Below are positions 57,278 through 64,000 of a stretch of DNA of 64,000 nucleotides, piece after piece. Made by a program: the position numbers and the translations under genes. The stretch's first letter is position 1; each line of letters starts with the position of its first letter. The notes beneath the pieces were generated by a model, which saw only the letters and a list, made by a program, of their open reading frames with translations, was not told the origin of the DNA and did no database searches. Origin of the DNA: Actinosynnema sp. ALI-1.44 (GTDB taxonomy: Bacteria; Actinomycetota; Actinomycetes; Mycobacteriales; Pseudonocardiaceae); the NCBI RefSeq assembly GCF_001984155.1, contig NZ_MTQO01000053.1, positions 930,001 to 994,000 on the forward strand, read 5' to 3'.

Positions 57278-58936
57278 TCAGGCGGATCCGGCCTTGGCGA
57301 AGTCGTCGATCATCAGCTTGCCGTTCTGGACGATCACCGTGAACCGGTACGGCTCACGGGTTTCGTTGCCGTCCTTGAACTTGAACCGCACTGTGCCGCG
57401 GACGTTGCCCTTGCCGTCGTCGGAGACGTCGGTGATCCGGACGTCCGACATCCTGGCGTAGAAGTTGAAGTAGCCGTCCTTGCCGTTGGACTGGCCTTGT
57501 GCCTTCGGGGTGAGCCGGGCCCAGCCGGCTTCCGGGTTTTCCGGCAGCAGGTCGTAGTAGCTGTTGACGAAGCTGCCCGCGTCTTCCAGTTTCTCCGCGT
57601 CGTCATCGTCGTCGGGTGGGCTCGATGGCGTCACCGACGGGGTGGAGGACGGTGGTGGCGTCGAAGTGGTGTTCTTCTTCGGGGCTTCCGACGCTGTCTT
57701 GGTGACGGTGGCCGGCGGCGGCGCGGGCAGCGTCGTCTGCTGCCCTTGTGCGTTCGACGGGTTGCTCGAGGTGAAGAGGCTGGCGACGAGCACACCGATG
57801 GCGGCCGCGCCGAGGATTGCCAGGACGGTCAGGACGATCTTGCGGACGTCTCTGCCCTGTCTCTGCTGGGCCCCGGGTCTTGGCTGGGGCTCCGGTGACG
57901 GCTGCGAGCCGCGTGGCGGAGTGGTGGGCGGCGGGCCCATGGGGAAACCACCCGGCGGTGTGCGGCGCGGCTCAGCCAGCGGGTTGGCGTCGATCCGCGT
58001 CGCGGGGTGGTTGGGCGGCGGCTGCTGCGGGGGCATCGGCGCGGGCGGCTGGATCCGCTGCGCCACGGTCGGGCCGTCGTACGAGCCGCTGATCAGTCCC
58101 TGCGGGACCGGACGACCCGCGGCGATGGCGGCGAGCGCGTCCTTGGCCGCGGCCATGGTCGGCCGCTCCTCCGGTTCGGTACGCAGCAGGCGCATCAGCA
58201 GCGCGGTCAACGGCCCTGCCTGCCGTGGCGGCGTGATCTTGCCCGCGGCGACGGCGTGCAGCAGCGCGAGCGTGTTCTCGCTCAGCCCGAACGGCGAATG
58301 GCCCTCGACGCAGATGTACAGCGTGGAGCCCAGCGAGAACACGTCCGACGCCGGCGTCGGCTCCATGCCTTTGGCGACCTCGGGGGCGAGGTACGCGGGT
58401 GTCCCGGCGAGCATGCCGGTCGCGGTGACGGTCACGTCGCCGACCGCGCGCGAGATGCCGAAGTCGGTGATCTTCACCGAGGCGTCGTTGCCGAGCAGCA
58501 CGTTCGCGGGCTTGATGTCGCGGTGCACGATCCCGGCCGCGTGCGCGGCCACCAGACCGGTGGCGACCTCGGCACCGATCCTGGCCGCTTCCTGCGGCGG
58601 CAGCGTGATCCGGTCGTCCAGCTCGGCGGCGAGGCTGCGGGACGGCAGGTACTCCATCACCAGCCACGGCTGGCCGTCGTCCTCGACCACGTCGTAGACG
58701 GTGATCGCGTTCGGATGCTGCAGCCGTGCCGCGATCCGGCCTTCACGCATCGAGCGCAGGCGGCCTTCCTCGGCCTGAGCGGCGCTGAGACCGGGTTGCG
58801 TCAACAGCTGTTTCACCGCGACCGTGCGGTGCAACCGCTCGTCGTGCGCCTGCCAGACGACGCCCATAGCGCCGCTGCCGATGCGCTGACCCAGTCGGTA
58901 TCGACCCGCCACCAGGCGGTCTTCGTCGGAGGGCAA
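57278..58936 (-). CDS. Transmembrane Ser/Thr protein kinase with NTF2-like ectodomain
   Basis: The 552-residue protein (TTG start) has a Hanks kinase domain (residues about 13-275): GSGAMG loop, K42, HRDIKPAN at 138-145, DFG 158-160 and GTPAYLAPE 178-186. A Pro-rich juxtamembrane linker and one membrane helix (about 366-388) lead to a Thr/Pro/Ser stalk with DDDDD and a C-terminal extracellular domain (SFVNSYYDLLPENPEAGW, YARMSDVRITDV) with the helix-beta pattern of NTF2-like folds. It lacks PASTA repeats. The ligand is unknown. Confidence 0.92.
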   Translation of the reverse strand: MPSDEDRLVAGRYRLGQRIGSGAMGVVWQAHDERLHRTVAVKQLLTQPGLSAAQAEEGRLRSMREGRIAARLQHPNAITVYDVVEDDGQPWLVMEYLPSRSLAAELDDRITLPPQEAARIGAEVATGLVAAHAAGIVHRDIKPANVLLGNDASVKITDFGISRAVGDVTVTATGMLAGTPAYLAPEVAKGMEPTPASDVFSLGSTLYICVEGHSPFGLSENTLALLHAVAAGKITPPRQAGPLTALLMRLLRTEPEERPTMAAAKDALAAIAAGRPVPQGLISGSYDGPTVAQRIQPPAPMPPQQPPPNHPATRIDANPLAEPRRTPPGGFPMGPPPTTPPRGSQPSPEPQPRPGAQQRQGRDVRKIVLTVLAILGAAAIGVLVASLFTSSNPSNAQGQQTTLPAPPPATVTKTASEAPKKNTTSTPPPSSTPSVTPSSPPDDDDDAEKLEDAGSFVNSYYDLLPENPEAGWARLTPKAQGQSNGKDGYFNFYARMSDVRITDVSDDGKGNVRGTVRFKFKDGNETREPYRFTVIVQNGKLMIDDFAKAGSA

Positions 58937-59023
58937 CGCCTAACTCCCGTACGGCTGGATGTCTGCGACCAAAGGACTCTACCTATGTGTCGTTTGGGCG
59001 CACGCGGAGGTTGCTTTCGAATT

Positions 59024-60346
59024 TCAGGGACCGGTCGGTTCGCCGGACCCCGGAGGCGGCGTCTTCGATGTGGTCGTGGTCGTGGTCTTGCCCGTTGTCG
59101 TGGTCGTCGTGGTGGTTGTCGTCGTTGTCGTCGTCGTCGTTGTGCTCGACGTAGTCGGCTTCGTCGACTTCGGGGGTTGCTTGATTGGCGGCGCCGAAGA
59201 GGTTCCGGTGTCCGACTCGGAGTACGTGAACGTCGGCACCGAGGTGGTGGTGGACTGCGAGCTGTTCACCGGCGACGTCGACGGCCCGGTGTTCGGCTCC
59301 TTGTCGTTGGCGGCGATCAACCAGCCGCCCAGGCCTAAGACCAGTGCCGCCATCACACCCGCGACCACCAGCGGCCGCTTGGACTGCTTGCGCGGCGGCG
59401 GAGGCGGGGCGGTCGCGGGCCGGACACCCGTGCGGGATCGCGCGGACGGCGCGGTGACCGCCCTCGTCCGCGGATCGGTCGACGGACCCGCGAACATCGT
59501 CCGCGTCTCCGGCACGTCCGGGTGGTCGCCACGGGCGACGGCCGCCAGCATGTCCCGCGCGTGCGCCGCGGTCGGCCGGTCCTCGGCCTCCGTGGCCAGC
59601 AGGGCGATCAGGACCGGGGTCAGCGGCCCTGCCTGCTGCGGCGGGTTGATCCGGCCAGCGGCGACGGCGTGCAGCAGGCCGAGCGTGTTCTCGCTCAGCC
59701 CGAACGGCGGCTCGCCTTCGACGGCCGCGTACAGCGTGGAGCCGAGGGAGAAGACGTCCGTCGGCGGTGTCGGGTCCTTGCCGTAGGCCACCTCGGGCGC
59801 CAGGTACGCGGGCGTGCCGGCGATCAGGCCGGTCTTGGTAACGGTGACGTCGTCACTGGCCCGCGAGATGCCGAAGTCGGTGATCTTCACCGTGCCGTTG
59901 TCGGCCAGCAGGATGTTGCCGGGCTTGATGTCCCGGTGCACGATTCCGGCCGCGTGCGCGGCTGCCAGCGCGGCGGCGATCTGCGCGCCGATCGCGGCGA
60001 CCTCGTGCGGGGGCAGCGTGCCGCGCTCCTTGAGCGCCGCGGCCAGGCTCACACTCGGGACGTACTCCATGACCAGCCAGGGCGCGTCGTCCTCGTCGAC
60101 GACATCGAACACCGTCACGGCGTTCGGGTGGTGCAGTTTCGCGGCGATCCGGCCCTCACGCTGGACGCGTTCGAGCTGCTCGTTGATCTCATCCTGGGAC
60201 AGGCCGGTCTGCAACAGGACCTGCTTGACGGCGACGACTCTGTTGAGCCGCTCGTCCTTGGCCTGCCAGACGACGCCCATGGCGCCAGTGCCGATGCGAT
60301 GCACGAGCCGGTAGCGACCGGCTACCAGTCGGCCTTCGTCGCTCAC
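59024..60346 (-). CDS. Transmembrane Ser/Thr protein kinase with poly-Thr tail
   Basis: The 440-residue kinase is a paralogue of the one downstream (57278-58936): GTGAMG loop, K41, HRDIKPGN at 137-144, DFG 157-159, GTPAYLAPE. After the membrane helix (about 325-345) the outer part has no folded domain, only a Thr/Ser/Pro stalk with about 18 consecutive Thr. Such tails are often O-mannosylated in actinobacteria. The Thr tract is encoded by near-repeated ACG/ACC/ACA codons and may vary in length. Confidence 0.92.
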   Translation of the reverse strand: MSDEGRLVAGRYRLVHRIGTGAMGVVWQAKDERLNRVVAVKQVLLQTGLSQDEINEQLERVQREGRIAAKLHHPNAVTVFDVVDEDDAPWLVMEYVPSVSLAAALKERGTLPPHEVAAIGAQIAAALAAAHAAGIVHRDIKPGNILLADNGTVKITDFGISRASDDVTVTKTGLIAGTPAYLAPEVAYGKDPTPPTDVFSLGSTLYAAVEGEPPFGLSENTLGLLHAVAAGRINPPQQAGPLTPVLIALLATEAEDRPTAAHARDMLAAVARGDHPDVPETRTMFAGPSTDPRTRAVTAPSARSRTGVRPATAPPPPPRKQSKRPLVVAGVMAALVLGLGGWLIAANDKEPNTGPSTSPVNSSQSTTTSVPTFTYSESDTGTSSAPPIKQPPKSTKPTTSSTTTTTTTTTTTTTTTTTGKTTTTTTSKTPPPGSGEPTGP

Positions 60347-60475
60347 GACACCTCCTTGCCCGCGAACTGCTCGCCGGCGATCCCTTTTTCCTGGCGGTCG
60401 ACCCCGAAACCCGCCTCCAGGCTATGCGCTCACTCTTCGCGCACGGCCACAAGACCGTTACCTGGATACGAACGA

Positions 60476-60499
60476 CACCGGCGTGTCTGAGCGCCGGTG
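60476..60499. terminator. Weak hairpin upstream of the kinase gene
   Basis: Perfect 8-base arms (CACCGGCG and CGCCGGTG) around an 8-base loop lie in the 277-base gap downstream of the 291-residue protein gene. It is a possible terminator. Nothing else was recognised in this gap. Confidence 0.45.
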
Positions 60500-60623
60500 C
60501 GGAGAATGAGACCAATCCCACACACGGGCCCATTCCTCGGGCGTGCCCAGCTTAGCCCGATCGGGGTGCGCATTGGTGACGCGAGGTACGGACACGTCCC
60601 AAACGGGCGTATCCATCCAGGTG

Positions 60624-61499
60624 TCAGCTGCGCTGAGCGGAGAGGATCTCGGCGCCGGTGATCCGTTTGGGTTGACCGTCGGTGACCCTGAGCAGCTGTT
60701 GAACGCGGGCGGTGTCGCCGTCGGGCAGGACCATCTCGACCACGGCGAGCAGTGCGCCGTCGCCGCGCGACTGCACGTCGACCACGCGGATGTCGCGCGT
60801 CTGCGACCACGACGCCACGAAGCGGGACAGGTCGGTCTGCCGGAGGAGGCCGTCGAGCAGGGCGACAGCCTGTTGCGGCTGCTTGGCCAGCAGCTTGTAG
60901 TACTCGCGGACCAGCTCGGTGTCGGTCGGCACGGAGTCGGTCGGCTGCGTCGGCGGCGTGCTCGAACCGGACAGCTTCTTGGCGTCGACCGGGCGACGGC
61001 TTCCGGCCGGGTTCTCCACGGTCGCGGACGCGCTGCCCTTGTTGGGCGCGGGCAGTTCGGTGGTGATCCGCGGCGTGTTGCCCGCGGTCAGGGTGAACAT
61101 GTTGGGCAGCAGTGCCTGCTCGTTGGTCATCTCCGCGGCGGGGCGCTCCGCTGCCTCCGTGTTCGCCTGCCTGCGCGTGTTGATGATCGACGCGGCGGCG
61201 ATGGAACCGCACAGCACGACGGTCGCCACACCCAGACCGGCCAGTTTGGCCAGCTGCCCGGTGCGGGTCGCGCGGCGGCGGTGCGTGTTCGGAGCCGGTG
61301 ACTGGGCCTGCGCGGGCTCGTCCGTCGACGAGATCGGCGGCATCGGTTCCGTGTCGATGCCCGCGGGCATCTCCTCGGTGGCGGCCTCGTCCGCGTCGCG
61401 GGACGGGGCGTGAACCGGGGTCGGCCGGTTCTTGATCAGCTCCGCAACGGTGATCGCCCCGGCTCGGATGTGCCGGCGACCAGACGTCGGACGCTCCAC
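60624..61499 (-). CDS. Single-pass protein with NTF2-like ectodomain (A)
   Basis: The 291-residue protein has a basic/disordered cytoplasmic N-terminus (1-80), one membrane helix (about 85-106), a Pro/Thr linker and a C-terminal domain (about 192-291: TELVREYYKLLAKQPQQAV, WSQTRDIRVVDV, LRVTDGQPKRITG) with the same order of motifs as the ectodomain of the kinase at 57278. No catalytic motif is seen. It may share ligands with the kinase or help shape its signal. Confidence 0.75.
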   Translation of the reverse strand: MERPTSGRRHIRAGAITVAELIKNRPTPVHAPSRDADEAATEEMPAGIDTEPMPPISSTDEPAQAQSPAPNTHRRRATRTGQLAKLAGLGVATVVLCGSIAAASIINTRRQANTEAAERPAAEMTNEQALLPNMFTLTAGNTPRITTELPAPNKGSASATVENPAGSRRPVDAKKLSGSSTPPTQPTDSVPTDTELVREYYKLLAKQPQQAVALLDGLLRQTDLSRFVASWSQTRDIRVVDVQSRGDGALLAVVEMVLPDGDTARVQQLLRVTDGQPKRITGAEILSAQRS

Positions 61500-61660
61500 T
61501 GGTTACTTCCTTGCGTGTGTGTCACTGCTGCCCTGGGGTGTCGAGCACGCAGGGCCACATCAGGATCACCCGTTCGGGGTGGTACGTGGCGCTGTTCGTA
61601 CCTCGACTGGGCCAGCGGTCACCGCTGGCACTGTCGGTATCGGCCCGTTCGGCCCAGGAC

Positions 61661-62617
61661 TTAATGGGTAACTTCGGAACTGATTTTCGGATCGCGGCCG
61701 GAGGTGAACTTCAGCCGCCTGGGCTCGGTGAACGTCGATCCATCCTTTTTGGTGATCTTCACCTCACTGACGGTCGTGCCCTGGTTGGGGTCGATGTGGA
61801 TCTCGCGCACCTCGACCGACTCGATGTCCGCGTAGTTCTGCCGGAACGCCTGCTCACCCTGGCCGCGCATCCCGCCGGTGGTCATCTGGTACGCCGCAGC
61901 GGGGTCGCGGGTGATCAGGCTGTAGAAGGCTTCGGTGCGGTCACCGATCTGCTGCGGGTCGTTGGTCGCGAAAGCCCGCTTCGGTGTGGTCACCCGGACC
62001 GGCCCCGCGGGTGGCGCGAACGACTCCGACGACTCCGACGACTCCGATGACGTCGGCGAAGCGCTCACCTGCACGGAGGAGTTCTGCTCCGCCAACGAGC
62101 CGCCGGTGGTGCCGCGATGCGACTGGGTGGGCACCGGGCCTGCTGCCGGGCGCTCCGGACCGCGGCTGGTCGTCGGCTTCTGCGGCGACCGTGCCGAGGT
62201 CTCCGGCGGCGCGTCGAGGAAGGCGGGCGAGCTCGGCAGGGCGGGCAAGGCGTCGATGGAGTCGGTGTTCTTCGGCTTGCCGACCAACGCGGCCGCGGCG
62301 AACGAGAGCGCGAACACGACGGCGAGGGACGCGCCGACGGCGAACCACGCGGCCGTGCGCCAGGTCCGCGGCGGTGTGACCGAGGCGGGGATGCCGCCGA
62401 GGTCGAACTTGCGCAGGCCGGGCACCGTCGTCTCGGCCGCTGTCGGCGGCGGTACCGGCGGCACGGGGCCGGTGCGGGCCTTCGCCGGGTCGGCGCCGGG
62501 CAACGCCGGGTCGGACCGGGCGTGCGCCGGAGCGTGTGGGTGTGTGACCTGAGGCGTCCAACTGCCCTGGTGATGCCGGTGTCGTCCCGCCGGTGGTCCT
62601 GGCTCCCCGCTGGTCAT
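61661..62617 (-). CDS. Single-pass protein with NTF2-like ectodomain (B)
   Basis: From ATG 62617 (AGAAGGG upstream; earlier ATGs exist) the protein has 318 residues: a His/Pro-rich cytoplasmic part, a membrane helix (about 93-115), a Ser/Pro stalk with SSESSESSES, and a C-terminal domain (RTEAFYSLITRDPAAAY, YADIESVEVREI) similar in layout to protein A (60624-61499) and the kinase ectodomain. It lies 161 bases upstream of protein A and may be co-transcribed. Confidence 0.72.
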   Translation of the reverse strand: MTSGEPGPPAGRHRHHQGSWTPQVTHPHAPAHARSDPALPGADPAKARTGPVPPVPPPTAAETTVPGLRKFDLGGIPASVTPPRTWRTAAWFAVGASLAVVFALSFAAAALVGKPKNTDSIDALPALPSSPAFLDAPPETSARSPQKPTTSRGPERPAAGPVPTQSHRGTTGGSLAEQNSSVQVSASPTSSESSESSESFAPPAGPVRVTTPKRAFATNDPQQIGDRTEAFYSLITRDPAAAYQMTTGGMRGQGEQAFRQNYADIESVEVREIHIDPNQGTTVSEVKITKKDGSTFTEPRRLKFTSGRDPKISSEVTH

Positions 62618-62953
62618 GATGGTGTGACCCTTCTCACTGCCTGTCATGACGTGATGACTCATGATCACGACACGACGACTTTGTGAGCACGGCGCGGGGA
62701 CCTGCCACGCGGGTCGCGCGGGCGCCGGTCCACGGCACTGTCCTGCCAGCCGCACCGAAGTCGACGCCGTCGGTGATGGCGGCGCCGACCAACACTGATC
62801 CGGTGCTCACCTACGCCAGGGTATGCCGTCGCCCCGGACGCGAAAACGCTGGTAGGACCCCGAATTCATGGGCCACACGAAGGAGTGAACTCGCTTGACA
62901 GCCGGGCGGACCGGCGCGGTCGCTGCCGCGCCGGGCGGAGCCGGAGACACCAC
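62618..62953. other. 336-base intergenic region
   Basis: This gap lies between two leftward genes. It contains no supported gene; a possible 71-codon frame on the plus strand has no ribosome binding site or recognisable sequence. The part next to 62617 is rich in short palindromes (for example ATGACTCAT) and probably carries the promoter for protein B. I see nothing else. Confidence 0.5.
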
Positions 62954-63259
62954 TCAGGAGTCGGTCTTGTACTTCTTCTGGGTCGACTCGAGCGACTTGA
63001 CCGCGACGGCACCGGAGCCGCCACCGATCAGGATCGCGAGGATGTCGACGAAGCCGCTGCCGCCGGTGAGCAACAGCCCCAGGAGCGCCCCGGCTGTCGT
63101 CACACCGGCGACCGGCCACCGGGAACGGACGTACTGCGCGATGGGCCCACCGCCCGCGCGCTTGGTCGCCGCCGAGTTCAGCAGCGCCAAGTACCCGACG
63201 TGGGCGAGGGTGGCCACCAGGGCCACGATGACGACGATCACGGCGATCAGGTCCAGCAT
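62954..63259 (-). CDS. Small membrane protein, three predicted helices
   Basis: The 101-residue protein has an N-terminal helix (LDLIAVIVVIVALVATLAHV), a basic stretch (KRAGGGPIAQYVRSRW) and two more hydrophobic segments (VAGVTTAGALLGLLL, DILAILIGGGSGAVAV), ending in a Lys-rich tail. GGAG is close before the ATG. No function is known. It lies downstream of the chorismate mutase gene on the same strand. Confidence 0.75.
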   Translation of the reverse strand: MLDLIAVIVVIVALVATLAHVGYLALLNSAATKRAGGGPIAQYVRSRWPVAGVTTAGALLGLLLTGGSGFVDILAILIGGGSGAVAVKSLESTQKKYKTDS

Positions 63260-63322
63260 GACTCCAGTGTGCCCTTTCTCCGGGCGTGCACGGATGGGTG
63301 ATCGCCCTGATTTTCGTCGTTC

Positions 63323-63595
63323 CTACCGGCCGAGCCTGCCCCGGCCGAGGTTCAGCAGCGCCATCGCGAGCTGGCGGCCTTCCGGGCCGAGTTCGCGGTA
63401 GCGGGCGAGCACGTCCATCTCGCGGTTGTAGACGATCTTCGGGCCGCCCGCGGCCATCCTCGCCGCGCCGATCGTCTGCGACACCTCGACGCGGCGCTTG
63501 ACCAGGCGCAGGATCTCGGCATCCAGCCAGTCGATCTCCTTGCGCAGCGCGTCGATGTCGTCCGCGGCGGTCCCGTTCTCGGTCGTGGGGGTCAT
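63323..63595 (-). CDS. Chorismate mutase, AroQ type
   Basis: The 90-residue all-helical protein resembles M. tuberculosis Rv0948c, which turns chorismate into prephenate for Phe and Tyr. IDALRKEIDWLDAEILRLV gives the active-site Arg, and KRRVEVSQTIGAARM and YNREMDVLARYRELG supply the other conserved residues. It ends LGRGRLGR, as in the mycobacterial enzyme, whose C-terminus contacts DAHP synthase. No signal peptide, so cytoplasmic. Confidence 0.93.
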   Translation of the reverse strand: MTPTTENGTAADDIDALRKEIDWLDAEILRLVKRRVEVSQTIGAARMAAGGPKIVYNREMDVLARYRELGPEGRQLAMALLNLGRGRLGR

Positions 63596-63639
63596 CGGCT
63601 TTCCCGTCGTTCTGGGAGACCTGGCCAGGGAGCGCGAAA

Positions 63640-63664
63640 CCCCCGGGTCCGAGGACTCCGGGGG
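63640..63664 (-). terminator. Terminator upstream of chorismate mutase gene
   Basis: The stem CCCCCGG-GTCC pairs with GGAC-T-CCGGGGG (one bulged T, two-base loop), followed on the minus strand by TTTCGC. It would end the transcript of the membrane protein at 63752-64000 before the chorismate mutase gene. Confidence 0.75.
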
Positions 63665-63751
63665 CTTCGTGGTGTCTGGTGGCGTCAGAGGACCACGGGA
63701 GCCGGAGTCCGGTTCCCGTAGAAAAAGTAAAAGCGCTCTGTCCGCACGCAG

Positions 63752-64000
63752 TCATCTTGACACAACCGGCGTCCGCGCGTCGAGTTGAGGTTCCTGCTCC
63801 TCGTCGGCCCGCTCATCGGCGGCCTTGTCCAGCTTGCGGAACAGCTTGGTCATGATCACCCCGCCGACCACCACGCCACCGCCGACCAGTGCGAACGACA
63901 GCAAACCCGGGTCGATGACCTGGCTGGCCCCGGAAAGCGCGGCCCCGACCGCGGTCCACAGCGCCGCCCACACCACCGCGGAGATCGCGCCGAACGTGAC
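63752..64000 (-). CDS. Small membrane protein, 5' partial
   Basis: The frame is open to the window edge, so the start may lie outside; GTG 63976 would give 74 residues. Two hydrophobic stretches (AALWTAVGAALSGA, LLSFALVGGGVVVGGVIM) are followed by a charged helix (FRKLDKAADERADEEQE). No family was recognised. Confidence 0.55.
   Translation of the reverse strand, partial: VTFGAISAVVWAALWTAVGAALSGASQVIDPGLLSFALVGGGVVVGGVIMTKLFRKLDKAADERADEEQEPQLDARTPVVSR

Noticed and set aside
59060-59150. Short repeated units that might be read as CRISPR-like
   Set aside because: They are Thr codons within a kinase gene, with no spacers and no cas genes.
62683-62898. Possible 71-codon gene in the intergenic region
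   Set aside because: No ribosome binding site, low-complexity Arg/Pro/Ala content and no recognisable features.
63671-63751. GC-rich foldable stretch considered as a tRNA
   Set aside because: No cloverleaf with T-loop and anticodon positions could be drawn.

Overview
The window is a high-GC actinomycete chromosome segment, most likely from the family Pseudonocardiaceae (Kibdelosporangium/Amycolatopsis relatives). This rests on GTG-rich starts, WhiB, BldM-like and SigD/RsdA regulators, a groES-groEL1 operon with a CIRCE operator and His-rich GroEL tail, and gene order close to the Mycobacterium tuberculosis alr-tsaEB-rimI-tsaD-groESL-whiB3-sigD-rsdA-guaB-guaB3-choD-guaA neighbourhood. The genus is a guess. 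I recognised no rRNA, tRNA, CRISPR array, transposase or integrase.

1-9.8 kb: a five-gene cluster of type VII (ESX)-associated proteins, the first cut by the window edge, in which a large Gly/Pro-rich protein with a shared C-terminal signature is followed by a small charged protein, twice. Then an alpha/beta hydrolase, a stand-alone DUF4157 zinc-motif protein with an unknown partner, a Tat-exported PhoD phosphatase and a secreted amidase.

9.8-31.1 kb, mostly leftward: the t6A block (tsaE, tsaB, rimI, tsaD) with alr and nnr. It is split by a rightward accessory block (merR-trx, remnants of a TetR/SDR pair, matB plus a carboxyltransferase, an exporter and a twin Lrp regulator) and by a second block of small-molecule regulators and their targets. 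Next to groES-groEL1 lies a toxin-antitoxin pair bracketed by a 209-bp duplication of the groEL1 3' end and its terminator.

31-51 kb: conserved developmental and housekeeping genes: two small membrane proteins, whiB3, a CarH-like MerR regulator, an unknown gene, a BldM-like regulator lacking its phospho-acceptor, sigD-rsdA, a DUF5319 gene, guaB, guaB3, an acetyltransferase, choD and a BBE-like flavoprotein. Between the flavoprotein and an aldehyde dehydrogenase/guaA pair sits the best candidate for an undescribed system: a TPR-CHAT cysteine-protease gene preceded, across an apparent attenuator, by a gene for a 111-residue protein with three GGYHHD repeats.

51-64 kb: a secreted trypsin-like protease, a PspC-type two-component system with divergent PspC/LiaF-like partners, a DMT exporter with LysR regulator, and an envelope-signalling cluster of two Ser/Thr kinases and two single-pass proteins, three of which share a similar extracellular NTF2-like module. 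It ends with a small membrane protein, a chorismate mutase and a partial membrane protein.
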